Shown here: piece by piece, positions 51,205 to 59,303 of the stretch
Position numbering within the stretch: position 1 is the stretch's first letter
Layout of the letters: the number at the start of each line of letters is the position of its first letter
NCBI RefSeq assembly: GCF_030063355.1
Contig: NZ_JASISZ010000021.1
Coordinates: 33,933-97,932 of the forward strand
Length of the DNA stretch: 64,000 bases
DNA from: Streptomyces sp. PH10-H1
Lineage (GTDB): Bacteria > Actinomycetota > Actinomycetes > Streptomycetales > Streptomycetaceae
Reading direction: 5' to 3'
Notes under the pieces: model-generated
Databases searched by the model: none
Told to the model about the DNA's origin: nothing
Seen by the model: the letters and a program-made list of their open reading frames with translations, nothing else
Translations under genes and position numbers: made by a program

Positions 51205-51292
51205 GTTTTTCCTCCCGCAGCGCTGCAGCGTTCACGCGACCGCAATGATTCCCGTGGAGCTGGGTGCGCCACGGTCCGGGATCATCTGGTCC

Positions 51293-51736
51293 ATGAACGC
51301 CATGAATGCCGCGAACCCCGCGCAAATCCAGGGCCTGGACGTACGAGGACCCCGGTTCGGCGCCGTCCTCACCACCATCGTGCTGGCCGCCGTACTCGTC
51401 ACCGGGAGTGGCTGGCCGCTCGCCGCGCAGGCCGCGGTCTTCGCGGTCGGCGCCGCCGCCGGGATGCGCCGCTCACCCTACGGCTGGCTGTTCGCCACCT
51501 TCGTCCGGCCCCGGCTCGGACCGCCGGCGGAGACCGAGGACCCGGCGCCACCGCGCTTCGCGCAGGCGGTGGGCCTGGCCTTCGCCCTCATCGGCCTGAC
51601 AGGCTACTTCGCCGGACCGCTGTGGCTGGGCATGGCGGCGACCGGCTGCGCGCTGGCCGCGGCGTTTCTCAACGCGGCGTTCGGGTACTGCCTGGGATGC
51701 GAGATGTACCTCTTGTTCCGGCGCGCGACGGGATGA
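51293..51736 (+). CDS. DUF4395 membrane protein
   Basis: A 147-residue protein with about four predicted helices: FGAVLTTIVLAAVLVTG, AAQAAVFAVGAAAG, VGLAFALIGLTGYF and LAAAFLNAAFGYCLGCEMYL. The CxxC motif in the last helix (GYCLGCEMY) is the DUF4395 hallmark and fits a membrane thiol-disulfide exchanger partnering the divergent thioredoxin. ATG at 51293 is chosen; a second ATG follows three codons later. Function is known only by association. The upstream gap of 88 bp is shared with the thioredoxin gene. Confidence 0.83.
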   Translation: MNAMNAANPAQIQGLDVRGPRFGAVLTTIVLAAVLVTGSGWPLAAQAAVFAVGAAAGMRRSPYGWLFATFVRPRLGPPAETEDPAPPRFAQAVGLAFALIGLTGYFAGPLWLGMAATGCALAAAFLNAAFGYCLGCEMYLLFRRATG

Positions 51737-51877
51737 CGTGACGAGAATCTCCCGGGATCGTGGGCACGCAAGGTGACACGGGGCACGTTGTCGGTGCACG
51801 ATCCATCAGCGACCGGAACCTACGGGCGCGTAACTTCCGCCGGGAGAGCCACCCCCGGAGAGAGCAGGTACCCGGAC

Positions 51878-52633
51878 ATGGCTGAACTCGTCTACCCGCC
51901 GGTCATCGGCGTCGCCCGCACCATGTTCCGAGTGCAGGGGCTGAGCTTCGACATCGGTGGCACGGAGAACGTACCGCGCAAGGGCGGGGCGCTGCTGGTC
52001 TCCAACCACATCGGCTACCTGGACTTCGTCTTCGCCGGCCTGACGGCTCTCCCGTCCAAGCGGCTGGTCCGCTTCATGGCCAAGGAGTCGGTCTTCCGGC
52101 ACAAGGTGTCGGGTCCGCTGATGCGGGCGATGAAGCACATCCCGGTGGACCGCTCGGAAGGCATGCACGCGTACGCCCACGCGCTGGACGCACTGCGGGC
52201 CGGCGAGATCATCGGGGTCTTTCCGGAGGCCACGATCTCCCAGTCGTTCACCTTGAAGTCGTTCAAGTCCGGCGCGGCACGGCTCGCCGAGGAAGCCGGC
52301 GTACCGCTGCTGCCGATGGCCCTGTGGGGCACCCAGCGGCTGTGGACCAAGGGCCACCCGCGCCATCTCGGCCGCCACAAGTTCCCCATCACGATGCGGG
52401 TGGGCGAGCCGATGCGGGCCAACGACGGCGAGAAGCCGGGCGCGCTCACCCGGCGGCTGCGGCTCCGCGTCCAGGAGCTGCTGGAGGACGCGCAGCGCGC
52501 GTACCCGGGCAAGCCCAGCGGACCTGACGACAAGTGGTGGCTGCCCACCCACCTCGGCGGCACGGCACCCACCCCCGAAGAGGCCGCGCAGCTGGACCGC
52601 GCGGACCGGGACGAGCGGGCGGCGAAGCGCTGA
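51878..52633 (+). CDS. 1-acyl-sn-glycerol-3-phosphate acyltransferase-like protein (PlsC type)
   Basis: A 251-residue acyltransferase. The catalytic HX4D motif is VSNHIGYLDFVF, with the glycerol-phosphate-binding motifs FMAKESVFRHKV, GVFPEATISQSF and VPLLPMALWGTQ following in family order. It transfers acyl chains to lysophosphatidic acid or a similar acceptor at the inner membrane face. The C-terminal tail is Asp/Glu/Lys-rich and ends freely. ATG at 51878 follows GAGAGAGCAGG; the longer frame from 51773 lacks support. It stands alone. Confidence 0.92.
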   Translation: MAELVYPPVIGVARTMFRVQGLSFDIGGTENVPRKGGALLVSNHIGYLDFVFAGLTALPSKRLVRFMAKESVFRHKVSGPLMRAMKHIPVDRSEGMHAYAHALDALRAGEIIGVFPEATISQSFTLKSFKSGAARLAEEAGVPLLPMALWGTQRLWTKGHPRHLGRHKFPITMRVGEPMRANDGEKPGALTRRLRLRVQELLEDAQRAYPGKPSGPDDKWWLPTHLGGTAPTPEEAAQLDRADRDERAAKR

Positions 52634-52693
52634 CCCGCGGCGCCGCCCGGCCGTCCTCATGACCTGGTGTGCGGTAGGGAGCGGATCGGGTCG

Positions 52694-53407
52694 TCAGCCG
52701 GCGTCGCGGACCGTCACCTTCGCGGCGGGGCACAGCTGGCGCAGGCCCTCGGCGAGTTCGTTCCCGGCGGCGTGCAGCGCGTCGAGCGGCATCGGCGCGA
52801 GCCGTTCGAGCAGGAAGACGGCGTTGACGGAATCCCCGGTCAGCCGGGTGCGGACGCCCTGACGCCAGTTCCAGCGGCGGCAGGTGACCCCCGTGTCGTC
52901 CTGCCAGACGACCTCGCCGGGCTCGGGGTGCTCGATGACGGGCTCACCGCCGGCCGCGGTCTCGAACGTCTCGGCGCCGTTCGCCCGCACCAGCCGCATG
53001 CCGCCGTGGATGTGGTCGGTGTCCTCCCCGCCGACCGGGAGGAGATGGGCCACGCTGACGGCGTTGTAGAGGTCGACGAGGAGATTGATCCTCGGCAGGC
53101 CGCCGTCCGCGACGGCGCGTCTGGCCAGTGCCTCGGCGGAGTTGCGGGTACGGGACGGCTTGGCGCCGAAGGCGGTGTACGCCTCCCGCCAGGCGATGAG
53201 GTGCGGGTCCTCGTGCGGCGCGCGGCCGGCGAGCCGCCCGGTGAGCCGGCGTACGGCGTCGTCCAGCAGCGCGGAGCTGCGTTCGTCGCTCGGCCCGTTG
53301 GTGAGGCCGCGGGCCTCCACCACGAGCGGGACGAAACCGGGCGCGAGGTCGTGCACCTCCGGGGCGACAGTGATCTTCAGGGGCGGTGCGGCGTTCAGTG
53401 CGGGCAT
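52694..53407 (-). CDS. B3/B4 tRNA-binding-domain protein
   Basis: A 237-residue protein that consists of a B3/B4 domain as found in the phenylalanyl-tRNA synthetase beta subunit, without catalytic core. Typical runs are EAYTAFGAKPSRTRNSAEAL, GGLPRINLLVDLYNAVSVAH and VTCRRWNWRQGVRTRLTGD. Stand-alone B3/B4 proteins probably act on mischarged tRNA or bind amino-acid-like ligands; the role here is inferred. ATG at 53407 follows a short GGTCTCC region with little ribosome-site signal. It is in tandem with a transglutaminase-like gene 70 bp upstream and may share its transcript. Confidence 0.8.
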   Translation of the reverse strand: MPALNAAPPLKITVAPEVHDLAPGFVPLVVEARGLTNGPSDERSSALLDDAVRRLTGRLAGRAPHEDPHLIAWREAYTAFGAKPSRTRNSAEALARRAVADGGLPRINLLVDLYNAVSVAHLLPVGGEDTDHIHGGMRLVRANGAETFETAAGGEPVIEHPEPGEVVWQDDTGVTCRRWNWRQGVRTRLTGDSVNAVFLLERLAPMPLDALHAAGNELAEGLRQLCPAAKVTVRDAG

Positions 53408-53477
53408 GGGAGACCTTGGGATCGGAGACCTTGGACCCGAACCGGGGACGGGACCGGAACCGGGGAGCGGACGGCGT

Positions 53478-54077
53478 TCACAGTGCGGTGGGCAGCAGCC
53501 GCCACAACTGCGAGCGGTCGGTGGCCCGCTGGAGCGATTCCAGCACGGATGGCGGCGGCGCCGCGTAGAGCGTCGGGTAGTCGGTCTCCCCGGCCCCTGG
53601 GCGGACCGGCCAGGCAAGCCGCTCCCCGTCGGTGGAGAATTGCGCGTCCACGCCCGGCTTGTTGCCGCGCGGGTCCTGGCGCGCCCAGCGCGACTCCCCC
53701 GGGAGCAGGACGGCGATCAGGCCGTGGATCACCGGATTCCCCCCGTCCTCGTCGGCCAGGCGCTGGTAGCACAGGCCGGCCGGGATGCCCTCGGCGCGCA
53801 GCAGCGCGGTGAGCGCGTGGGACTTGGCGTAGCAGATGCCGGTGCGCTGGGCGAGAACGTCCGAGGCCCGCCAGGTGACCCGCGGGTCATCGGCGTCGTG
53901 GGAGTGGGGGATGGTGTCGCGGACGAACTCGAAGGCCGTCCGGGCATAGTCATACGGTCCGGTGGTGGTGGCACGCAGCCGGTCCGCCGTCTCGCGCACC
54001 AGCGGATGCCCGTGGTCGATGGCGTCGCCGACGGCGAGATAGGCCGCTGGACCGGGTACGTCCTGGATGAGTTCCAT
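53478..54077 (-). CDS. Transglutaminase-like cysteine protease-fold protein
   Basis: A 199-residue protein with a transglutaminase core: Cys in AQRTGICYAKSHALTALLR, His in GGNPVIHGLIAVLLPGE, and Asp in NKPGVDAQFSTDGERLAWP. No signal peptide is seen, so it works in the cytosol; hydrolysis of amide bonds is more likely than cross-linking. A promoter with TTGATC and TAGGCT (17-bp spacer) places the transcription start at the ATG 54077, so the message is probably leaderless and codons to 54140 are not used. It lies upstream of a B3/B4-domain gene on the same strand. Confidence 0.82.
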   Translation of the reverse strand: MELIQDVPGPAAYLAVGDAIDHGHPLVRETADRLRATTTGPYDYARTAFEFVRDTIPHSHDADDPRVTWRASDVLAQRTGICYAKSHALTALLRAEGIPAGLCYQRLADEDGGNPVIHGLIAVLLPGESRWARQDPRGNKPGVDAQFSTDGERLAWPVRPGAGETDYPTLYAAPPPSVLESLQRATDRSQLWRLLPTAL

Positions 54078-54113
54078 GTACAGGAGCCTAGGCACGATCA
54101 CGCCGTCGATCAA
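54078..54113 (-). promoter_or_regulatory. Leaderless promoter of the transglutaminase-like gene
   Basis: Read leftwards, TTGATC (complement of 54108-54113) and TAGGCT (complement of 54085-54090) are 17 bp apart, and the ATG begins 7 nt after the -10, where transcription should start. There is no ribosome site. Confidence 0.65.
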
Positions 54114-54152
54114 TCTAAATACGATACGACGCATATTCATGCAGGCTGCGGG

Positions 54153-54548
54153 CTAGGCGATCGCACCGTTCGTGGCGCCAGGCCCGGCCTCACCCGCATG
54201 CCGGGCGAGCGCGGACGCCAGATCGGGATGGACCTCGAAGACCCGGGCCAGCCGGGTGAGCCGCAACAGCCGCGCGAAGGACGGATCGGCGCTGACGATC
54301 CGGACGCGCCCCCCGTTCTCCAGGGCGCGCATCCGGAACCGGCAGAGCAGCGACAGACCGCTGCAGTCGATGAACGTCACGGCTCGCAGGTCGATGATGA
54401 AGTCGGAGTGGCTCACCCGGGCGAGCGCATCGAGATAGGGGGACAGCCCCGCCGAAGCGAGGAGGTCCAGTTCTCCCGACAGCTCGACCACGGTGGTCCC
54501 GGCCACCGATCGCCGGCTGGCGCCGAAGGCGGGCTGATCGTCGTACAT
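54153..54548 (-). CDS. STAS-domain anti-sigma factor antagonist
   Basis: A 131-residue STAS protein. The beta-strand VELSGELDLLASAGLSPYLD and the phospho-acceptor segment FIDCSGLSLLCRFR (Ser) are conserved; helix 2 follows. Such proteins bind and release RsbW-type kinases when phosphorylated, freeing a sigma factor. An RsbW-like gene occurs at 18027-18482, too far to infer a pair. ATG at 54548 has GGGGGG 7 nt upstream. It stands alone and divides the redox-linked and threonine aldolase blocks. Confidence 0.87.
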   Translation of the reverse strand: MYDDQPAFGASRRSVAGTTVVELSGELDLLASAGLSPYLDALARVSHSDFIIDLRAVTFIDCSGLSLLCRFRMRALENGGRVRIVSADPSFARLLRLTRLARVFEVHPDLASALARHAGEAGPGATNGAIA

Positions 54549-54679
54549 AGCAGGCCCCCCACTCCCGGTGATGAGGCGTGCGCCGATGCGCATGTGTACG
54601 TGTCATACCCGCCGGTGTGCAATGAAGTCAACGGTTGTGACAGCAGCGGAAGTTGGCTGGTTCCGGGCCTGGCGCCGGC

Positions 54680-55774
54680 CTACCGTCCGGCCATCTCCGC
54701 GGTGATGGCCGCCGCGAACGAGTCGACGTCGTCCTCCGTCGTGTCGAAGGAGCACATCCAGCGCACCTCGCCCGTGCCTTCGTTCCAGAAATAGAAGCGG
54801 TAGTGCTTCTGCAGCCGCTCGCTGACCTCGCGCGGCAGGATCGCGAAGACGGCGTTGGCCTGGACGGGACGGACGATCGTCACGCCGTCGACGCACTGGA
54901 CGGCTGCTTCCAGCCGACGCGCCATCGCATTGGCGTGGCGCGCGCCCCGCAACCACAGATCACCGGCGAGCAGCGCCTCGAACTGCACCGACACGAAGCG
55001 CATCTTGGAGGCGAGCTGCATGGACAGCTTGCGCAGATACTTCATGGCGCGCACCCGCTCGGGGCTGAGCACGACGATGCACTCCCCCATCAGCAGGCCG
55101 TTCTTGGTGCCGCCGAAGGAGAGGATGTCGACCCCGGCGTCGGTGGTGAACGCGGCGAGCGGCACACCGAGGGTGGCGGCGGCATTGGAGATCCGCGCAC
55201 CGTCCAGGTGGACGGCCATGCCGTGCTGATGGGCGTGGTCGCAGATCGCCCGGATCTCGTCGGGGGTGTAGCAGGTGCCCAGCTCGGTCGTCTGGGTGAT
55301 CGAGACGACCTGGGGCTGGGCCCGGTGCTCGTCGTCGAAGCCGTACGCCTCGCGGTCGATCAGCTCGGGGGTGAGCTTGCCGTCGGGCGTCGGGACGGCC
55401 AGCAGCTTGAGGCCGCCGACGCGCTCCGGAGCGCCGCACTCGTCCACGTTGATGTGTGCGGACGCCGCGCAGATGACAGCGCCCCAGCGCTCGGTGACGG
55501 ACTGCAGCGCCGTGACATTGGCGCCGGTGCCGTTGAAGACCGGGAAGACCTCAGCGCGCGGGCCGAAGTGGCCGCGGAAGATGTCCTGCAGATGGGCGGT
55601 GTAGTCGTCCTCGCCGTATGCGACCTGATGGCCGCCGTTGGCGAGGGCGAGAGCGGTCAGCACCTCGGGGTGCACGCCGGCGTAGTTGTCGCTGGCGAAG
55701 CCGCGTACGTCCGGGTCGTGGCGCCGGACGGCGTCGGTGGCGAGCTGCTCGGTCACGGTTGGGGCGTCAGCCAC
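54680..55774 (-). CDS. Threonine aldolase-like (beta-eliminating lyase) PLP enzyme
   Basis: A 364-residue fold-type I PLP enzyme of the low-specificity threonine aldolase group, which cleaves beta-hydroxy amino acids to glycine and an aldehyde. The N terminus has FASDNYAGVHPEVLTAL and the Gly-rich phosphate site FNGTGANVTALQSV; Asp of VHLDGARISNAA and Lys of SFGGTKNGLLMGE complete the PLP site. GTG at 55774 overlaps the end of the SDR gene by 22 bp, so the genes are coupled in an SDR-aldolase operon. A direct role with DUF6421 is possible but unknown. Confidence 0.9.
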   Translation of the reverse strand: MADAPTVTEQLATDAVRRHDPDVRGFASDNYAGVHPEVLTALALANGGHQVAYGEDDYTAHLQDIFRGHFGPRAEVFPVFNGTGANVTALQSVTERWGAVICAASAHINVDECGAPERVGGLKLLAVPTPDGKLTPELIDREAYGFDDEHRAQPQVVSITQTTELGTCYTPDEIRAICDHAHQHGMAVHLDGARISNAAATLGVPLAAFTTDAGVDILSFGGTKNGLLMGECIVVLSPERVRAMKYLRKLSMQLASKMRFVSVQFEALLAGDLWLRGARHANAMARRLEAAVQCVDGVTIVRPVQANAVFAILPREVSERLQKHYRFYFWNEGTGEVRWMCSFDTTEDDVDSFAAAITAEMAGR

Positions 55775-56514
55775 AGTCGGGTTCCGTTCACTTCCTCGGC
55801 GGGCCGGTTCCAGATGTCGGCGATGGCCTCGGCGAGGTCCGTCACATCGGTGAAACCGGCGAATTTCGCGTTCGGGCGCTGTGCCCGCATCTCATCGTGC
55901 ACCAGCGCCTTGATGACGACGACGGTGGCCGCCGCGGTCAGCGGGTCCGCGCCCGCCAGCTTGCGGAAGGAGTCGCCCATGGCGAGCGTCCATGCCTCGG
56001 CCGCGGCCTTGGACGCGGCATAGGCGGCGTTGCCGGAGGTGGGGCTGCTCGCGCCGGCGGCGCTGATCAGCACATAGCGGCCGCGGGTGCTGCGCAACAG
56101 CGGGTCGTGGAAGGCCAGCGAGGTGTGCTGGACGGTGCGGACCAGCAGATTGTGCAGGAAGTCCCAGTCGGCCAGATCGGTCTCGATGAAGGACGCAGAA
56201 CCGCGCCAGCCGCCGACCAGGTGCACCAGGCCGTCGACCGGACCGTGGTCCTTCTCGATCCGCTCGGCCCATTCGCGGGTCGCTGCGGGATCCAGCAGGT
56301 CCACGATGTCGCCGGTGATGTCCGCGCCGCCCGCGTCGTAACGGGCCTGGTCCACGGCCTGTGCGAGCCGTTCGGGGTTCGCGTCGGCGGCGATGACATG
56401 CGCGCCGGCCTTCGCGAGCCGCTGGAGGGTGGCGCGGCCGGCCGGTCCGCCGGCCCCCGCCACCGCTATGACCGCTCCTTGGAGCGACCCCTGGGTATCG
56501 GTCCCGTTCGTCAT
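55753..56514 (-). CDS. Short-chain dehydrogenase/reductase
   Basis: A 253-residue SDR with Gly-rich NAD(P) motif VIAVAGAGGPAGRATLQRL, cofactor aspartate in VIAADANPER, and the active site SAAGASSPTSGNAAYAASKAA in which Ser, Tyr and Lys are present in the YxxxK order. The expected NAG motif is replaced by VHLVGG. It probably oxidises or reduces an alcohol/ketone. ATG at 56514 follows GAGGAGG by 5 nt; the GTG at 56541 overlaps the DUF6421 stop. It lies between DUF6421 and the threonine aldolase genes in one operon. Confidence 0.9.
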   Translation of the reverse strand: MTNGTDTQGSLQGAVIAVAGAGGPAGRATLQRLAKAGAHVIAADANPERLAQAVDQARYDAGGADITGDIVDLLDPAATREWAERIEKDHGPVDGLVHLVGGWRGSASFIETDLADWDFLHNLLVRTVQHTSLAFHDPLLRSTRGRYVLISAAGASSPTSGNAAYAASKAAAEAWTLAMGDSFRKLAGADPLTAAATVVVIKALVHDEMRAQRPNAKFAGFTDVTDLAEAIADIWNRPAEEVNGTRLWLTPQP

Positions 56515-56537
56515 CTTCGCCTCCTCGGCCGAGGCGC

Positions 56538-57935
56538 TCACGCCGCCGTCCTGACGGCGCCGTGGCCGGTGATCCCCTTGGTGGAGGCGATCACATCGCG
56601 CAGCTTCTTCGCGAGTGCCTCATAGAACATGCTCAGCGGGAACTCGTCGACGAGAACTTCGTCCACGAGCTTGCGCGGCGGCAGCGAGAGGTCGAGGGCG
56701 TCCGGGCCCTTGGCCCATACCGATCCGGGGTGGGGCGAGAGATAGGTCGCGACCAGGTCGTAGGCGGCGAACCAGTGCACGAGCTTGGGCCGGTCGATGC
56801 CGTCGCGGTACAGCTTCTCGATCTCGGCACACAGCTGGTTGGTGACCTGGGGGGCCAGCTCCCAGTCGATGTGCAGCGTGTTGTCCGTCCAGCGTACGGC
56901 GTCGTGCTTGTGCAGGTAGGAGAAGAGCAGCTGGCCGCCCAGGCCGTCGTAGTTGCGGACCCGCTCGCCGGTGACGGGGAAGCGGAACAGCCGGTCGAAG
57001 AGGATCGCGTACTGCACGCCCAGGCCCATCGGGTGGCCCTCGGCCTGCAGCTTCACGGCCTCCTTGAACGTCGTCAGGTCGCAGCGCAGCTCTTCGAGGC
57101 CGTACATCCAGAACGGCGCCCGCTGCTTGATCATGAAGGGGTCGAACGGCAGGTCGCCGTGGCTGTGGGTGCGGTCGTGGATCATGTCCCACAGCACGAA
57201 CGTCTGCTGGGAGAGCTCCTGGTCCGCGATGAGCCGGGCGGCGTCCCCGGGCAGTTCCACGCCGAGGGTGTCCACGGCGGCGGCGGTCACGGCCCGGAAG
57301 CGGGCGGCCTCGCGGTCACAGAAGATGCCGCCCCAGGTCCAGCGCTCGGGCGCCTTGCGGACGGCCACGGTCTCCGGGAACAGCACGGCGGAGTTCGTGT
57401 CGTAGCCGGGGGTGAAGTCCTGGAAGGTGATCGGCACGAACAGCGGGTTGTCGTAGCGGGTGCGCTCCAGTTCGGCGAGCCAGTCCGGCCAGACGACGCG
57501 CAGCGCGACGGCTTCCAGGTTCCGGTCCGGGTTGCCGTTCTGGGTGTACATGGGGAAGACGACCAGGTGCTGCAGGCCGTCGCGCCGGTCGGCGGCGGGC
57601 TGGAAGGCCAGCAGCGAGTCAAGGAAGTCCGGGACGCCGAAGCCGCCGTCGGCCCAGCGGCGCAGGTCCGCGACGAGCGCCTGGTGGTAGGCGGTGTCGT
57701 GCGGGACCAGCGGGGAGAGCCGCTCGATCGCCTCGACGACGCTCTCCAGGGTGCGTTCCACCTCGGCCAGGGGCGGTACGACCTCGGCGGAGAAGTCGAT
57801 CGAGCCGTCCTTCTGCTGCCAGGGCCTGATGGCTTCCACGGCTTGCTTCAGTACGACCCACGCCGGATGTGAGGCGATGCTGTCGCCGGATATCCCGGTC
57901 CCGTCAGCCACTACAGCTGAAAGATTTTCACTCAT
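56538..57935 (-). CDS. DUF6421 family protein
   Basis: A 465-residue protein of DUF6421, a family without a known role. No signal peptide is seen. The most striking site is IHDRTHSHGDLP (His253, Asp254, His257, His259, Asp261), a likely metal centre, followed by FWMYGLEELRCDLTTFKE with further acidic residues. Early PAWVVLKQAVEAIRPWQQKD and HLVVFPMYTQNGNPDRNLEA are also distinctive. It is the first gene of an operon that continues with the SDR and threonine aldolase, so a three-step modification of a hydroxylated amino acid is a fair guess only. ATG at 57935 follows GAGGGG. The upstream region holds two strong hairpins. Confidence 0.75.
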   Translation of the reverse strand: MSENLSAVVADGTGISGDSIASHPAWVVLKQAVEAIRPWQQKDGSIDFSAEVVPPLAEVERTLESVVEAIERLSPLVPHDTAYHQALVADLRRWADGGFGVPDFLDSLLAFQPAADRRDGLQHLVVFPMYTQNGNPDRNLEAVALRVVWPDWLAELERTRYDNPLFVPITFQDFTPGYDTNSAVLFPETVAVRKAPERWTWGGIFCDREAARFRAVTAAAVDTLGVELPGDAARLIADQELSQQTFVLWDMIHDRTHSHGDLPFDPFMIKQRAPFWMYGLEELRCDLTTFKEAVKLQAEGHPMGLGVQYAILFDRLFRFPVTGERVRNYDGLGGQLLFSYLHKHDAVRWTDNTLHIDWELAPQVTNQLCAEIEKLYRDGIDRPKLVHWFAAYDLVATYLSPHPGSVWAKGPDALDLSLPPRKLVDEVLVDEFPLSMFYEALAKKLRDVIASTKGITGHGAVRTAA

Positions 57936-57973
57936 GACCCCTCCTTCACAGAAGAAACTCGCTTGATCCGCTA

Positions 57974-57999
57974 AGGAAGCGTATCCATACGGGCTTCCT
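57974..57999. promoter_or_regulatory. Strong inverted repeat near the DUF6421 leader
   Basis: AGGAAGC-GTAT-CC-ATAC-GG-GCTTCCT forms an 11-bp stem with a 2-base bulge and a 2-base turn, 38 bp upstream of the DUF6421 ATG. It may be a repressor operator or a leader stem. Confidence 0.6.
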
Positions 58000-58010
58000 C
58001 CGCTCAAGGG

Positions 58011-58039
58011 GGGTCGGAGCAGATTATCCTGCTCGACCC
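58011..58039. promoter_or_regulatory. Second inverted repeat upstream of DUF6421
   Basis: GAGCAG (58017-58022) pairs with CTGCTC (58029-58034) around ATTATC; flanking GGGTC/GACCC extends it past a single bulged G. The A+T loop would suit a repressor site near the promoter. Confidence 0.55.
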
Positions 58040-58439
58040 CCGATGAGACCGGTCATTTTCCTGCCATGCGCCATTTTCACGATGACTTTTGTTAGTTGCG
58101 TCATGCCGGTGCAGAGCGTGCGAACAATTCAGCCGAATTGCTCCAAAACAGCCTCGCTTCAGTCTCGCTCAGCTTCCCGGCCCGCGCGATCGCTTCGCCG
58201 GCCGGCCGTGCGGCGGCATGGACGGCACCTTGGCGGACGGCCCGCCCTCGCACGAGTGACGGAGCCGTCCGGCGGGCGTCCGGCGGCGGTAGGAGAGAGG
58301 GTCGCGAGCACCCGCGCTGTCCTCGTCGCCGCCCTGATCACCGGATTCGTCCTCGGCACGGCCGGTGTCCGCTCCCCGCACTCCGTGCCGTCACACCACG
58401 TTCCACCCGCTGTCACCGCCCGTCGCTAAGGTGGCGTCC

Positions 58440-59135
58440 ATGAGCTTCCTCACCGTCGGCCATCGGGGCGTCATGGGCGTGGAGCCCGAGAACACCCTGC
58501 GCTCCTTCGCTCGCGCCGAGCGCGAGGGACTGGACCAGATCGAGCTTGACCTGCATCTGAGCAAGGACGGCGCGCTCGTCGTCATGCACGACGCCGAGGT
58601 CGACCGCACCACGGACGGCAGCGGCCGCATCGGCGACCTCACCCTGGACGAACTGCGGGAACTGGACGCGGGCCTGGGCGAACGTGTGCCGGTCTTCGAA
58701 GAGGTACTGGACGCGGTGACCCGCCCGGTCCAGGCCGAGATCAAGGACGTGGCCGCCGCGCGGGTGCTCGCGCGGGTACTGCGCGAGCGGGCCGCGGTGG
58801 GCCGGGTGAGCGTGCTGTCCTTCCATGACGAGGCGCTCCGCGAGATCCACCAGCTGCTGCCGGAGTCACACAGAGTGCTGGTCGCCGACGACCCGGGCCG
58901 GCACCTGGTCTCCCGCGCACGGGCGGTGGGGGCCCGGATGGTGAGCCTGGAACTGCCGCGGATCAGCCTCGGCGTGGTGCGACAGTGCCGGGCCGCGGGC
59001 ATCGACGTGATCGCGTGGACCGTCAACACCCCGCAGGAACTGGCCCTTGCGCGCGCGTTCGAACTGGACGGCATCGTGACGGACCTGCCCTCGATCGACG
59101 GGCGGACGATGCCCGAGCTCGCCGGGCGGGCCTGA
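58440..59135 (+). CDS. Glycerophosphodiester phosphodiesterase
   Basis: A 231-residue GDPD-family TIM barrel. Catalytic residues are in TVGHRGVMGVEPENTLRSFA (His-Arg, Glu-Asn), IELDLHLSKDGALVVMHDAE (Glu, Asp, His) and AEIKD. It hydrolyses glycerophosphodiesters to glycerol-3-phosphate and an alcohol. No signal peptide is present, so it is a cytosolic member. ATG at 58440 gives the MSFLTVGHRG start. It is followed by an ABC transporter operon of a different class after 168 bp, so co-transcription is not assumed. Confidence 0.9.
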   Translation: MSFLTVGHRGVMGVEPENTLRSFARAEREGLDQIELDLHLSKDGALVVMHDAEVDRTTDGSGRIGDLTLDELRELDAGLGERVPVFEEVLDAVTRPVQAEIKDVAAARVLARVLRERAAVGRVSVLSFHDEALREIHQLLPESHRVLVADDPGRHLVSRARAVGARMVSLELPRISLGVVRQCRAAGIDVIAWTVNTPQELALARAFELDGIVTDLPSIDGRTMPELAGRA

Positions 59136-59234
59136 GAAGAGGCCGGCAGGGCCGGCCGCGAAGCGGGGCGCAGGCCCGGTTGCTTCCTTCACCAGGCCTG
59201 GTCGGGACAACCGGCGGCAACACTCCGGCCACAA

Positions 59235-59253
59235 ACGTCCGGCATTCGGACGT
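59235..59253. promoter_or_regulatory. Inverted repeat in the promoter region of the amino-acid ABC operon
   Basis: ACGTCCG (59235-59241) is complementary to CGGACGT (59247-59253) around GCATT, 51 bp upstream of the SBP start. It probably marks a regulator site, since a hairpin of 7 bp alone would be weak as a terminator. Confidence 0.5.
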
Positions 59254-59303
59254 ATACGCCCCGGGCCTGGACAGATTCCCCCGGCCGGTGCCAATGTCCG
59301 GCC

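Larger units (their letters stand above)
57936..58439. other. Divergent intergenic region of 504 bp with two hairpins
   Basis: The left part (57936-58040) carries the DUF6421 leader and two inverted repeats listed separately. The right part to 58439 is very G+C-rich, with a 57-codon frame at 58256-58429 encoding one possible membrane helix (TRAVLVAALITGFVLGTAGV); its GTG lacks a ribosome site and I do not call it a gene. The promoter of the GDPD gene must lie near 58380-58430 but is not clear. Confidence 0.5.

Noticed and set aside
58256..58429. 57-codon small membrane protein candidate
   Set aside because: It has one possible helix, but the GTG lacks a ribosome site and the 3' end is adjacent to the GDPD start without conserved features.
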